Assembly (NCBI GenBank): GCA_026392155.1
Contig: JAPLCP010000079.1
Coordinates: 1 to 64,000, forward strand
Reading direction: 5' to 3'
Length of the DNA stretch: 64,000 bases
Source: Armatimonadota bacterium
Lineage (GTDB): Bacteria > Armatimonadota > Armatimonadia > Armatimonadales > Armatimonadaceae
Part shown: piece after piece, positions 44,750 through 53,926 of the stretch
Layout: each line of letters begins with the position of its first letter
How positions within the stretch are numbered: position 1 is the stretch's first letter
Program-made: the position numbers and the translations under genes
Notes under the pieces: model-generated
The model's input: the letters and a program-made list of their open reading frames with translations, nothing else
The model's database searches: none
Told to the model about the DNA's origin: nothing

Positions 44750-46104
44750 TCCCGTGAGCTCGTCGTTAGAGGCTCGGCATCGTTGCGGCGGCGGAGGCCT
44801 GGCGGCAGTAAGATCGCCAAGATGCTTCCGCAGAGGCTAAAGAGTCCCAGCACCATCAGGGGATACATAAAGCCCCCGGTTTTGTCCTTGACCCAGCCCA
44901 CTAGAAACGGCCCCGCAAAGCCTGCCAAGTTCCCCACCGAGTTGATTAGTGCCAGCCCTGCGGCCATCGCCGTACCTCGCAGAAAGAGCTGAGGGATGGC
45001 CCAGAATGGCCCTAAAATCGCCCACATCCCACTCGCGGCAACTGCCATCAGAGCGAGCCTTGCCCACACTGGCAGACCTGGCAAACCGGAACTAGCCATG
45101 GCAATCGCTCCGATCATCGCCGGAATCGCAATATGAAACCGCCGCTCCCCGGTCTTGTCAGAATGACGCGCATTGAGCACCATGACACAGGCCGAGATAC
45201 TATAGGGGATTGCTGTCAACAGACCCACTTTTATCAAGTCTGAGCCACCACCACTCATGTCTTTGACGATCTGTGGAATCCAGAAATTGATCCCATACAT
45301 CCCACCTACCATCAAAAAGAAAAGGGTGAAACAGTGCAGTACTCGGCTATCGTGCAGCTGCTCCCCCGCGATCTTAAGGTCACGTTTCAGCCCTTGCATT
45401 AACGGCTCGTCACTGTTATGTCGATCCGTTCGCTCCCCCAAGCGACTCTGAATGTAGTCCCGTTCCTCAGGGGTGAGCCACTTTGCATCGTGGGGGCCAT
45501 TGGGAAGGTAGGCGAGTACCACAAACCCGAAGAGAACGGCAGGAAAGCCCTCCAGAATAAAGAGCCACTGCCAGCCGAAGAGCCCCAGCCAGTTATGGGT
45601 GGCTTGCGTAATCCAGCCCGAGAGCGGGGCTCCAATAATAAAGGCAACTGCATTGGCCGTCATGAAGAGCGCCACAACCTGAGCGCGCTCTTTCTGCGTG
45701 AACCAGTAGGTGAGATAAAGTAGAACGCCAGGAAAGAAGCCTGCCTCCCCAATCCCGAGCAAGAAACGCAGACTATAGAAGCTAGGAACATCGCGCACTA
45801 GCGCCATTGCCATCGAGATCGCGCCCCAAGTGAACATGATCCGGGCAATCCATTTACGCGCACCGACTTTCTCTAATATCAGGTTACTGGGCACTTCAAA
45901 GAGAAAGTAGCCAAAGAAAAAGATTCCCGCGCCAATTCCATAAATGGTGTCCGTGAAGTGAAGATCTTTCTTCATATCAAGTGCTGCAAAGCCCACGTTC
46001 ACGCGATCCAGATAGGCAATCACATAGAGAAAAAACAAAAACGGGAGGAGGCGTAGCGCTGCCTTACGGATCGTCGGATGTTCCATGACAGACAGTTTCG
46101 ACAT
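44743..46104 (-). CDS. MFS transporter, anion:cation symporter (ACS) type
   Basis: The 453-residue protein has 12 membrane segments and the ACS signature AYLDRVNVGFAALDMKKDL near residue 30. Relatives carry tartrate, galactonate, phthalate or similar acids with H+. No catabolic gene for such a substrate is adjacent, so specificity cannot be told. Confidence 0.85.
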   Translation of the reverse strand: MSKLSVMEHPTIRKAALRLLPFLFFLYVIAYLDRVNVGFAALDMKKDLHFTDTIYGIGAGIFFFGYFLFEVPSNLILEKVGARKWIARIMFTWGAISMAMALVRDVPSFYSLRFLLGIGEAGFFPGVLLYLTYWFTQKERAQVVALFMTANAVAFIIGAPLSGWITQATHNWLGLFGWQWLFILEGFPAVLFGFVVLAYLPNGPHDAKWLTPEERDYIQSRLGERTDRHNSDEPLMQGLKRDLKIAGEQLHDSRVLHCFTLFFLMVGGMYGINFWIPQIVKDMSGGGSDLIKVGLLTAIPYSISACVMVLNARHSDKTGERRFHIAIPAMIGAIAMASSGLPGLPVWARLALMAVAASGMWAILGPFWAIPQLFLRGTAMAAGLALINSVGNLAGFAGPFLVGWVKDKTGGFMYPLMVLGLFSLCGSILAILLPPGLRRRNDAEPLTTSSRDQ

Positions 46105-46199
46105 CCCCGTGTGAAAAACCTCCCAGGTAGTGCTGTAACAAAGCCCATCTCTACGGTATCCTCGGATCAGATATACAACAACTTGGGGAGGTTGGTTCT

Positions 46200-46736
46200 A
46201 TGACAAACGGGGATGTGGTCTTCTACTTGTCCATTCTGATCACGGTGCTGGTGACGCTTTGGGCGGCGATCTTGGCGGTGGGCCTGCTGTTTTCCGAGAA
46301 GACACGGCAGGCGGGGCGGCTGATCGAGAGCACGCCGGGGCGCTCGATTGGCTTTGGGGCGTTTCTGGCGCTGGTCGGGATCGGGCTGGGGATTGTGCTA
46401 CTAAGTAGCAAGAACGGCCTGTTCATGCTCATCGGCTGGGTGTTTTTGGGAATCACGCTTGGTATCTCGCTCGTGGGAAGCGCCGGACTGGCGCAGGTGA
46501 TCAGCAAGCGGATGCAGGCGCTTGCGCCCACGCAGAGTGCGCTGACGACGCTGGCGCGGGGTGGCGCACTTCTCATCGCGACCGGTGCCCTCCCGGCCGT
46601 CGGTTGGGTGCTGCTCTTCCCCCTTCAGCTCTTTGCCTCCCTTGGGGCAGGGTTCCAGGCGCTGACAAGCCGTGAGCGCTTCGCCTACGAGCAAATCACG
46701 GCGGCGAGCCCTCAGACACAGACGAACCAACAATGA
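46200..46736 (+). CDS. Four-TM membrane protein, unknown function
   Basis: GGGGAGG lies 9 bp before ATG 46200. The 178-residue protein has about four membrane segments (VVFYLSILITVLVTLWAAIL, GFGAFLALVGIGLGIVLLS, GLFMLIGWVFLGITLGISL, LPAVGWVLLFPLQLFASLG). Its stop overlaps the next start by 4 bp (ATGA), tying it to the DUF1800-DUF1501-PSD1 cluster. No domain recognised. Confidence 0.65.
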   Translation: MTNGDVVFYLSILITVLVTLWAAILAVGLLFSEKTRQAGRLIESTPGRSIGFGAFLALVGIGLGIVLLSSKNGLFMLIGWVFLGITLGISLVGSAGLAQVISKRMQALAPTQSALTTLARGGALLIATGALPAVGWVLLFPLQLFASLGAGFQALTSRERFAYEQITAASPQTQTNQQ

Positions 46737-48235
46737 GACGTCGGGAGCTACTTTTAGGCGCAGGCGTGGCTGGCGCGGCACTGGTAGGCTGTCAGCAAAA
46801 AGGCAAGCGAGGTGACGAAGGACCGCTTCGTGAGGCCCTGCGCAGCGTTCGCGACCCACGACCTCTCGTCCACACCAGTCCCCGTCCCCCGATGCGCCCC
46901 ATTGGAGATGCCAGCCACGGGTTGCTACTAAACCGGGCGGCGTTTGGACCGTCCGCCGCAGAGCTTCAGCGCCTTGGCGAGCTAGGAAAAGACGGCTGGC
47001 TGTCGGAGCAGCTCAAAGCGCCGGTGCACGACGACGACGAGTCGCTGGCCCTTCGCTGGCGGCTCAAGGGCCTGGAAGTCTTTCACACGCCCGCCTACGA
47101 GCTGCGAGACACTCCCCAAAAAGTGGTCATGGAGCAACTAGGCCGTAGCGCGATCCTGCGGGCGACCTACTCCCAGTGGCAGCTCCGTGAGCGGCTCTGT
47201 GACTTCTGGGCCAACCACCTAAATATCTATGCACGTAAAGTATACTCCGCCCCGACGCGCCCCAACACGGCGGCGGAGCTGATGTACTTACTCCCTACCG
47301 ATCTCACCCATGTCGTGCGGCAAAACGCCCTAGGCGCCGTCAAAGATGTCATCCGTGCCTCGATGAAGTCGGCGGCGATGCTGGGATACTTAGATCAGCA
47401 AGTCAGCGACGCCAAGCACCCCAACGAGAACTATGCCCGCGAGCTTCTGGAGCTCCACACGATGGGCGTAGACGGTGGCTACTCCCAACGCGATGTGATG
47501 GAGGTCGCACGCTGCCTGACCGGCTGGACAATCGAGGATCGCTTTCTCTCAGGCATTTTTCAAGATGGTATCCCGGAAGACCGGCATAAAACGGGTGAGG
47601 TCTACTTCAACGCCAAGCGCCACGACGATGGCGAAAAGCTGGTTCTGGGCACGAAAATCCCCGCAGGAGGCGGCAAGAAAGACGCGAGCATGGTCTTGGA
47701 CTTGATCGCCGCGCACCCTTCGACGGCTCGCTTTATCTCCCGCAAGCTCGTGCGCTACTTCTACGGCGACGACGAACACAGCACGGAGCTGACCGAGAAA
47801 GTGGCGGCGACCTACCAGAAATCCAGCGGTGCGATCACGGCGATGGTGCACACACTCTTCACCGCGCCCGAGTTTGATGCTGCCCCACCCATCCTGAAGC
47901 GCCCCTTTGACTTCACGATCAGCGCCCTGCGGGCCACCAACGCCCTCACCGACGGTAGCTTGGGCGTGCAAGACCATCTTACCCGCATGGGCCAGCCGCT
48001 CTACGAGTGGCCCATGCCCGATGGCTATCCCGAGAAAAACCTGGCGTGGACCGGCTCACTGCTGGCACGCTGGAACTTCGCCATCGCGCTGACATCCGGG
48101 GGAGTTGCGGCAACCCAGATAGACACGGACAAAGACGCTGCCCAAGCCCTGCTCGCCCCTCTCCCCGAGTTTTCCGGCAAGCCCGAGGAGCGCCTCGCGC
48201 TGGCGCTTGCCTCACCCGATTTTCATTGGAAGTAA
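46733..48235 (+). CDS. DUF1800 family protein (secreted)
   Basis: The protein starts MRRRELLLGAGVAGAALVGC, a Tat- or lipoprotein-type signal. The DUF1800 body shows LLNRAAFGPSAAELQRLGEL and the conserved WANHLNIYARKV, MGVDGGYSQRDVMEVARCLT and FISRKLVRYFYGDD blocks. The family is unknown in role but is regularly paired with DUF1501 in Planctomycetes, Verrucomicrobia and Armatimonadota. It is followed by DUF1501 6 bp downstream. Confidence 0.87.
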   Translation: MRRRELLLGAGVAGAALVGCQQKGKRGDEGPLREALRSVRDPRPLVHTSPRPPMRPIGDASHGLLLNRAAFGPSAAELQRLGELGKDGWLSEQLKAPVHDDDESLALRWRLKGLEVFHTPAYELRDTPQKVVMEQLGRSAILRATYSQWQLRERLCDFWANHLNIYARKVYSAPTRPNTAAELMYLLPTDLTHVVRQNALGAVKDVIRASMKSAAMLGYLDQQVSDAKHPNENYARELLELHTMGVDGGYSQRDVMEVARCLTGWTIEDRFLSGIFQDGIPEDRHKTGEVYFNAKRHDDGEKLVLGTKIPAGGGKKDASMVLDLIAAHPSTARFISRKLVRYFYGDDEHSTELTEKVAATYQKSSGAITAMVHTLFTAPEFDAAPPILKRPFDFTISALRATNALTDGSLGVQDHLTRMGQPLYEWPMPDGYPEKNLAWTGSLLARWNFAIALTSGGVAATQIDTDKDAAQALLAPLPEFSGKPEERLALALASPDFHWK

Positions 48236-48240
48236 CAACA

Positions 48241-49473
48241 ATGAACCAATGGGGACTTTGTGAAGAAAATAGCCAGGCGGCGCAGAGCAGACGTGCACTA
48301 ATCGGAGGCGCACTCGCCGCCGCGATTATGGCCTGGGCAGGACGCTCGGCGCTGGCACAGCTGACGGTCGGTAAGACGAACCGAAAGCCGCTGGTGACGA
48401 TCTTTCTACGGGGCGCGATGGACGGCCTAACAGCGCTTCCCCCTACCGGAGATGATGAGTACTTTAAAAATCGCCCGACGATTAAAGTGACAAATGCACT
48501 CAAGCTAGATGGCTTCTTTGGGCTACACCCTGCGCTGGGGGCGCTTCATCCCCTGTACTTAGAGGGCAAGCTCGCGCCACTGCACGCGGTGGGCTCGCTG
48601 GATCAAAGCCGCTCGCACTTTGAGGCGATGGCCGTGATGGAGCGGGGAGCAGCCAGTGACCCCGCCAGTATTCCGTCGGGCTGGGTGGCACGCTACCTCT
48701 CCGCACTTCCCGAGGACAACCCCTCACCGCTCCGTGGCGTCGCCTTCAATACCATCCTGCCCGACATTCTCCGAGGCGCAACCAGTGCCATGGCGATCAA
48801 CAGCATCACGGATCTTCAGCTCCATGCCTCGCCCAGCCTACGCACAGCCATTGAGAGTATGTATGCCAAAGGCCACGATCCCGCCTCGGTCGCCGGACGA
48901 GAGACGCTGGAAGTTCTGAGAGTCTTAGAAAAACTTGATCCCAAGAGCTATAAGCCCGGTGGCGACGCAAAGTACCCCGAGTCTAACCTCGGAAATGGTC
49001 TACGCCAGACCGCGATGCTGCTCAAAGCGGGAGTCGGGCTCGAAACTGCGTGTCTAGATCGCGGCGGCTGGGACACGCACGTCGGGCAAAACACCCCGTT
49101 TCTGGCGCAGCAGCTCCAGGACGTGGGAGACTCCCTCGGGGCGTTTACGAAAGACCTCGGGCCACAGCTTGAGGATGTCACGATCGTGGTGATGACGGAG
49201 TTTGGACGACGGGTGGCGGAAAATAGTGGACTGGGCACGGATCACGGGCGAGCGAGTGCCTGGTTTGTGGCAGGGGGCGGCGTCGAGGGAGGGAAAGTCT
49301 ACGCCCGCTGGCCCGGCCTCAAAGACGATCAGCTCGAAGCTCCCGGCGATCTTAAAGTGACAACAGACTACCGCGATGTCCTCACCGAGCTGGCAGCACG
49401 GCAGATCGGCCTCGAAAAAGCCGCCGCCCTCTTTCCCACCGCACCCGGAAAATTGGTGGGGTTGTTCGGGTAG
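48241..49473 (+). CDS. DUF1501 family protein (secreted, Tat-type signal)
   Basis: ATG 48241 is chosen over the much longer listed ORF because it sits 6 bp after the DUF1800 stop and gives the signal RRALIGGALAAAIMAWAGRSALAQ. The sulfatase-like DUF1501 body has LVTIFLRGAMDGLTALPP, GGWDTHVGQN, MTEFGRRVAENSGLGTDHGR; these conserved His/Asp positions suggest a metal-binding alkaline-phosphatase fold. Role unknown. Confidence 0.87.
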   Translation: MNQWGLCEENSQAAQSRRALIGGALAAAIMAWAGRSALAQLTVGKTNRKPLVTIFLRGAMDGLTALPPTGDDEYFKNRPTIKVTNALKLDGFFGLHPALGALHPLYLEGKLAPLHAVGSLDQSRSHFEAMAVMERGAASDPASIPSGWVARYLSALPEDNPSPLRGVAFNTILPDILRGATSAMAINSITDLQLHASPSLRTAIESMYAKGHDPASVAGRETLEVLRVLEKLDPKSYKPGGDAKYPESNLGNGLRQTAMLLKAGVGLETACLDRGGWDTHVGQNTPFLAQQLQDVGDSLGAFTKDLGPQLEDVTIVVMTEFGRRVAENSGLGTDHGRASAWFVAGGGVEGGKVYARWPGLKDDQLEAPGDLKVTTDYRDVLTELAARQIGLEKAAALFPTAPGKLVGLFG

Positions 49474-49482
49474 AATGACGGC

Positions 49483-52400
49483 ATGCCTCGCCGTTTTTTT
49501 GCTTGCGTCTCCGCCCTAGGGCTCGCTGGGCTCTGCTTAGCCGCTCCAGCCCCCCCCGCCCCCGCAAGCGGGGGAGCTGGTATTGGCGGGCTGGCGCGGC
49601 AGATTCTCTCGGAGAACTGCTTTGCCTGTCATGGCCCAGATGAGAAGCAGCGCAAGGCAGGACTACGGCTGGATTTGCCCAATCGCGCCGTGATTGGCGG
49701 GGATATTCTTGCCAGCACGCTCATCCAGCGTATCGCAAAGCCCGAAAGTGACCCGCTGGCAATGCCGCCCGCCATGAGCCATAAATCGCTCACGGAAGCG
49801 CAGAAAACGACACTAAGGCGCTGGATTGGCGAGGGCGCAACGTTCGAAAAGCACTGGGCGTTTACCATACCCTCCTCCCCAGCCCTCCTCCCAATCCTGG
49901 GAGGAGGGAGCCGGGTGGATGCCTTTATCCGAGCACGCCTTGCCAAAGAAAAACTCACGCTCGCTCCCGAGGCAGATAAACGGACTCTCTTGCGGCGTGT
50001 GACGCTGGACCTGACGGGCCTTCCTCCAACACCACAGGAGACAGAGGCGTTTCTCAAGGACACCACTCCGGGGGCCTACGAGCGTGTCGTAGATCGGCTT
50101 CTTGCCTCCCCACACTACGGCGAGCGCATGGCGATTGGCTGGCTGGATCTGGCACGCTACGCCGACACGCACGGCTACCACATCGACCCACACCGGGATA
50201 TGTTTCGGTGGAGAGACTGGGTCATTGCGGCATTCAACAACAACAAGCCCTACGACCAGTTTGTGATCGAGCAGCTCGCAGGAGACTTGCTCCCCAACGC
50301 AACCCGCGACCAGATCATTGCCACGGGCTTTAACCGTAATCACCCCATTAACTTTGAGGGCGGCGCAATCCCCGAGGAGTACCTCACGGCCTATGTCGCA
50401 GATCGTGTAGATACCACGGCAACAGCGTTTCTGGGGCTGACAATGCGCTGCGCTCAGTGCCACGACCATAAATACGACCCGCTCACACAGCGCGATTACT
50501 ACCGGCTCTTTGCCTACTTCAACAACAACGACGAGAACGGGCTGGACGGCACCAACGGCAATGCAAAGCCCTTTATCCGCGCTCCCTACCCGGAGCAAGA
50601 AGCACGTCTGGCGGAGCTGGAGAGCACGCAAAAGACACTCGATGCCAAGATCGCGGCGAAAGAGACAGGCCCCGTCGAGGTTCCCGCGCTCCTCGCAAGT
50701 GATTGGGATGCACAACTAGCGCCTGGGCTTGCCACACATCTGACTTTCGGCGGGAGTGGCGGCATTGTCAGTGGCGCCCTTGCCTTTAACGGCACCGATG
50801 CCAAAGACTATCCCGACCTGGGAGAGTTTGAGAGAGACCAGGCGTTTTCTTATGGCTGCTGGGTCATGCCCGAAGGCGGAAGCCAAGCGATTTTCTCTCG
50901 GATGGACAATGGTCTTGGGGTGCGGGGCTGGGATTTGTATCTTGCCGATGGACAGCCGATGGCGCACTTTATCCACAGCTGGCCCGATAACGCTCTTCGT
51001 GCCGATAGCAAAGAGCGCCTGCCGATGGGCAAGTGGAGCCATGTCTTTGTGACCTACGACGGCAGCAGTAAGCTCTCAGGTGTGAGGATCTATGTCAATG
51101 GAAAGCCCACCGAGCTTACCGCTGGCTCAGACTCGCTCAAGGCCACGATCAAGGTCAATAAGCCGTTGCGCCTCGCGGGACGCGACCAGGCAAGTGGCTT
51201 TAAAGGCAAGCTCGACGATATTCGCCTCTACAGCCGGGTGCTCTCCCCCACCGATGTTGCCTTGCTCGCCGAGACCGATCCGCTACGGCCTGCCCTAGCG
51301 CAACCTGCCGACAAGCGCACCCCGGAGCAGCAGCGCACTCTCACACGCTACGCCCTGCGTACCCGCGATCCGGAGTACCGCAAGCTGGCTGAGGAGAAGT
51401 CCAAAGCTGCCACGGAAAAAGACGCGCTTGACAAAGAGATCCCCACAACAATGGTGATGCAGGAGCGCAAGGACAAGCGCCCCACGTTTCTGCTGGAGCG
51501 CGGCGAGTACAACAAGCCCAAAGAGCGCGTCGAGCCAGGGCTACCCTCCTCCCTTCGCTTCGCTCTTCCCTCCTCCCAAGCTTGGGAGGAGGGCCAGGGA
51601 GGAGGGTCGCGGCTAGATCTCGCCAAGTGGCTTGTGTCTCCCGAGAACCCTCTCACCGCGCGGGTGGCGGTGAACCGCCTGTGGCAGCAGTTCTTTGGCG
51701 TGGGCCTCGTCAAGACCAGTGAGAACTTCGGGGTGCAAGGCGATGCGCCAAGCCACCCGGAGCTACTGGACTGGCTCGCGGTGGAGTTTCGAGAGTCGGG
51801 CTGGGATGTGAAGAAGCTGGTGCGCCGCATGGTCACAAGTGCGACGTATAAGCAATCGTCGGAGTGCACGCCCGAGCTTCTGAGGCGCGACCCGGAGAAC
51901 CGCCTGCTCGCCCGCGCCCCACGCCTGCGCCTTCCCGCTGAGCTGGTGCGCGACCAGGCGCTGGCGGTGAGTGGGCTGCTGGTCACAAAAATAGGGGGGC
52001 CGAGTGTGAAGCCGTATCAGCCCGCCGGTCTCTGGGAAGAGATGAGCTTCAAGGGCAACTTCTCCGCCCAGACCTACGAGCAAGACCACGGCGACAAGCT
52101 CTACCGACGCTCGATGTACACGTTTTGGAAGCGCACCGTCCCCCCGCCCAGCCTCCAGACCTTCGATGCCCCCGAGCGGGAGTTCTGTATCGTCCGACGT
52201 GGAGCCACCAACACCCCCCTCCAGGCACTGATCCTCCTCAACGACCCGACCTATGTGGAAGCCTCGCGCAAGCTCGCCGAGCGCCTGATGCGTGAAGCCA
52301 TCCCCTCAGCAGCTCAGCGCATTGCCTTTCTCTACAGCGTCCTGCTGGCCCGCGCTCCACGCGCCGAAGAGACGTCCTTGCTCATGACGATTCTTAACCG

Positions 52401-52560
52401 TCAGACCACCGCGTTTCGCAAGAGTCCGGAGAATGCGAAAAAGCTACTCCGTGTCGGGGAGTCGCCCCTAGATACGTCTTTGGATACGATTGACCTCGCG
52501 GCATGGACGGCAGTCTGTAGCACGGTACTCAACCTGGACGAAACCATCACGCGGGGCTAA
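49483..52560 (+). CDS. PSD1-type protein: cytochrome-like, DUF1549, LamG, DUF1553
   Basis: The 1025-residue protein has an N-terminal signal, a planctomycete cytochrome C-like domain with CFACHGPDEKQRKAG (haem motif C-x-x-C-H), DUF1549 (residues 140-345), a Laminin-G-like domain about 415-560, and DUF1553 from about 700 (PENPLTARVAVNRLWQQFFG). The standard partner of DUF1501 proteins, it is thought to act in outer-compartment polymer breakdown; no proof. Three palindromic repeats encode Pro/Gly/Ser linkers at residues 22-32, 128-142 and 686-709. Confidence 0.88.
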   Translation: MPRRFFACVSALGLAGLCLAAPAPPAPASGGAGIGGLARQILSENCFACHGPDEKQRKAGLRLDLPNRAVIGGDILASTLIQRIAKPESDPLAMPPAMSHKSLTEAQKTTLRRWIGEGATFEKHWAFTIPSSPALLPILGGGSRVDAFIRARLAKEKLTLAPEADKRTLLRRVTLDLTGLPPTPQETEAFLKDTTPGAYERVVDRLLASPHYGERMAIGWLDLARYADTHGYHIDPHRDMFRWRDWVIAAFNNNKPYDQFVIEQLAGDLLPNATRDQIIATGFNRNHPINFEGGAIPEEYLTAYVADRVDTTATAFLGLTMRCAQCHDHKYDPLTQRDYYRLFAYFNNNDENGLDGTNGNAKPFIRAPYPEQEARLAELESTQKTLDAKIAAKETGPVEVPALLASDWDAQLAPGLATHLTFGGSGGIVSGALAFNGTDAKDYPDLGEFERDQAFSYGCWVMPEGGSQAIFSRMDNGLGVRGWDLYLADGQPMAHFIHSWPDNALRADSKERLPMGKWSHVFVTYDGSSKLSGVRIYVNGKPTELTAGSDSLKATIKVNKPLRLAGRDQASGFKGKLDDIRLYSRVLSPTDVALLAETDPLRPALAQPADKRTPEQQRTLTRYALRTRDPEYRKLAEEKSKAATEKDALDKEIPTTMVMQERKDKRPTFLLERGEYNKPKERVEPGLPSSLRFALPSSQAWEEGQGGGSRLDLAKWLVSPENPLTARVAVNRLWQQFFGVGLVKTSENFGVQGDAPSHPELLDWLAVEFRESGWDVKKLVRRMVTSATYKQSSECTPELLRRDPENRLLARAPRLRLPAELVRDQALAVSGLLVTKIGGPSVKPYQPAGLWEEMSFKGNFSAQTYEQDHGDKLYRRSMYTFWKRTVPPPSLQTFDAPEREFCIVRRGATNTPLQALILLNDPTYVEASRKLAERLMREAIPSAAQRIAFLYSVLLARAPRAEETSLLMTILNRQTTAFRKSPENAKKLLRVGESPLDTSLDTIDLAAWTAVCSTVLNLDETITRG
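49549..49578. repeat. C/G hairpin repeat inside the PSD1 gene (first)
   Basis: CCCCCGC-AA-GCGGGGG with flanking C run and AGCT, almost the same as 38711-38742. It lies at the signal-peptide boundary and encodes PPAPASGGAG. Confidence 0.85.
49867..49910. repeat. C/G hairpin repeat inside the PSD1 gene (second)
   Basis: Perfect 11-bp stem CCCTCCTCCCA / TGGGAGGAGGG with an ATCC loop, preceded by CCCTCCTCCCCAG. The core (CCTCCTCCCAATCCTGGGAG) is shared with the palindrome at 26371-26526. It encodes the linker SSPALLPILGGG. Confidence 0.9.
51543..51607. repeat. Nested palindrome inside the PSD1 gene (third)
   Basis: An inner 26-bp perfect palindrome (two 13-bp halves meeting at AAGCTT) lies inside outer arms ACCCTCCTCCC / GGGAGGAGGGT. 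It is in frame and codes for a Ser/Gly/Glu linker before the DUF1553 core. Confidence 0.92.
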
Positions 52561-52565
52561 CGCAA

Positions 52566-52598
52566 AAAAACGAGCGGCATTTTTTGCCGCTCGTTTCG
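52566..52598 (-). terminator. Intrinsic terminator of the pseudopilin-peroxidase-microprotein unit
   Basis: A 12-bp stem AAACGAGCGGCA / TGCCGCTCGTTT with a short T loop; on the minus strand it continues into seven T residues. It lies 12 bp after the microprotein stop. Confidence 0.85.
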
Positions 52599-52610
52599 TG
52601 TTCATGTGAT

Positions 52611-52796
52611 CTACTTCGCCAAAATCTTTGCCTGGTTCGCCAGAATCTCTTCCTGGTTCGCCAGGAGCTTTTTCAGGAGTGCCTGGTTTTCCATAATCAC
52701 CGATTGATTCTCAACAATAGTCTTCTGATTGGCGATAATCATCGCCTGGTTCCCCAGGATGCTCTCCTGATTCGCCAACACAGCATCACTACTCAT
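52611..52796 (-). CDS. Heptad-repeat microprotein (N-Q coiled coil)
   Basis: The 61-residue protein consists almost only of seven-residue units of the form (I/V/L)-(L/I/V/M)-x-N-Q-x-x (for instance ILGNQAM, IIANQKT, IVENQSV, IMENQAL, ILANQAK), repeated seven times with one three-residue break (LKK). This predicts a single coiled-coil helix with Asn in the core. No signal peptide. It starts at the base after the peroxidase-like gene's stop codon and ends before a terminator, so it is a designed part of that transcript. No family is named with certainty. Confidence 0.7.
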   Translation of the reverse strand: MSSDAVLANQESILGNQAMIIANQKTIVENQSVIMENQALLKKLLANQEEILANQAKILAK

Positions 52797-53924
52797 CTAG
52801 TTTTTCTTTCCTTTCTCGGAGAAGTTCCCACCGTAGACCTCGCGGTAGGTCTTCACTGCCTCGTCCTCAGAGGGCAGGCGCAGGCCATCAGTGAAGCGGT
52901 TCATGAAGGCAAAGCGGCAGGTCTGGTGAAGCACTTCAAAGGCTGCAGGGCCGGGGAAGGACTTCTGTAGAGCCAGCCGATCCGCTTCGTTAAGTGCCCC
53001 GGGCGTTTTGGTGAGCTTGCGGGCAAAGTCCACGGCGGCTTTTTCATCGGGACTGAGGGCACTGTCTGACTTTTCGAGGGCGAGGAGCTTGCCAATCTCC
53101 ACACCCTGGCGGCGCAGGCCTTGCACTTGGTGGAGGACACAGTACCGGCAGCCATTGGCCTGCGAGACGGCGAGCGAGACCTGGAGCAGGGTCGTGCGGG
53201 GGACAATCACAGGAGGCGCAGGACTTCCGGCGGGGCGGGGCGGCGTCATCCAAGCATCGTGGATGTCAGGGACGCGTACCATGGCGCGCTGGGAGTTGGG
53301 GATCGCGATGCCCAGACTACTGCTCGCAGGGTTCTTCGCACGCTCTAGGAGTGCCGCCGCCATGGCAAGTTCGGCATCGGAGGCAAGCGCAACGCGAGCA
53401 ACCGTCAGTTCACTGATGTCTTGCCGGGGAAGCTGCGGGGCCGTGCTAGCCAGCCATGGCTCGGGAGTCACTCCAAGGCCAATGGTGAGGCGCGAGAAGT
53501 AGTTGAAGAAGCACGTCACCATCGTCAGCTCGATCACCTGCGCATCGTTGAAGCGCGTGTTGACGAGGTTAAATGTCTCGTCGCTGACTCCATGAATGTC
53601 CCGCGTCAGATCCGCGGCGTAGCGCACAGCAAGCGCGGTGCGTGGGTCGCCCCCCCCGACGGCCTTAGCGAGCCGCTGGACATGCGCTTGGGCATAGCGG
53701 GCCTGGCACTGCGGGGTGATCTGGCTTCCCATTGCGAGTTTGAGGCTTGCGGGGAGTGTTCCGCCAAAGAGCACCACGCGCACCAGCTTGGCCAGCCGCG
53801 CCGCCGCTTCCGGGCTCGCACCGGCCGTTGCTTGCAGAAAGTAAGGAACCCGCCCCGCAGCTTCTAACGAGTCCACAGAAGCCGGAGTGAAGCTGCCATC
53901 AAGAGGAAAGACAATGCTAGGCAT
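52797..53924 (-). CDS. Double carboxymuconolactone-decarboxylase/AhpD-like protein
   Basis: The 375-residue protein has two AhpD-like halves. The second (residues 245-330) has the redox pair in ANGCRYCVLHQ; the first (residues 60-150) keeps the fold helices but has only one Cys (ITPQCQARYAQAH), so only half of the protein looks catalytic. Family members reduce peroxides or decarboxylate. The end KGKKN is followed at once by the microprotein gene. Upstream by 2 bp lies the pseudopilin stop. Confidence 0.75.
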   Translation of the reverse strand: MPSIVFPLDGSFTPASVDSLEAAGRVPYFLQATAGASPEAAARLAKLVRVVLFGGTLPASLKLAMGSQITPQCQARYAQAHVQRLAKAVGGGDPRTALAVRYAADLTRDIHGVSDETFNLVNTRFNDAQVIELTMVTCFFNYFSRLTIGLGVTPEPWLASTAPQLPRQDISELTVARVALASDAELAMAAALLERAKNPASSSLGIAIPNSQRAMVRVPDIHDAWMTPPRPAGSPAPPVIVPRTTLLQVSLAVSQANGCRYCVLHQVQGLRRQGVEIGKLLALEKSDSALSPDEKAAVDFARKLTKTPGALNEADRLALQKSFPGPAAFEVLHQTCRFAFMNRFTDGLRLPSEDEAVKTYREVYGGNFSEKGKKN

Positions 53925-53926
53925 GG

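Noticed and set aside
52611-52796. DNA tandem repeat without coding meaning
   Set aside because: Period of 21 bp is imperfect in third positions while the heptad is kept, which points to selection on protein.
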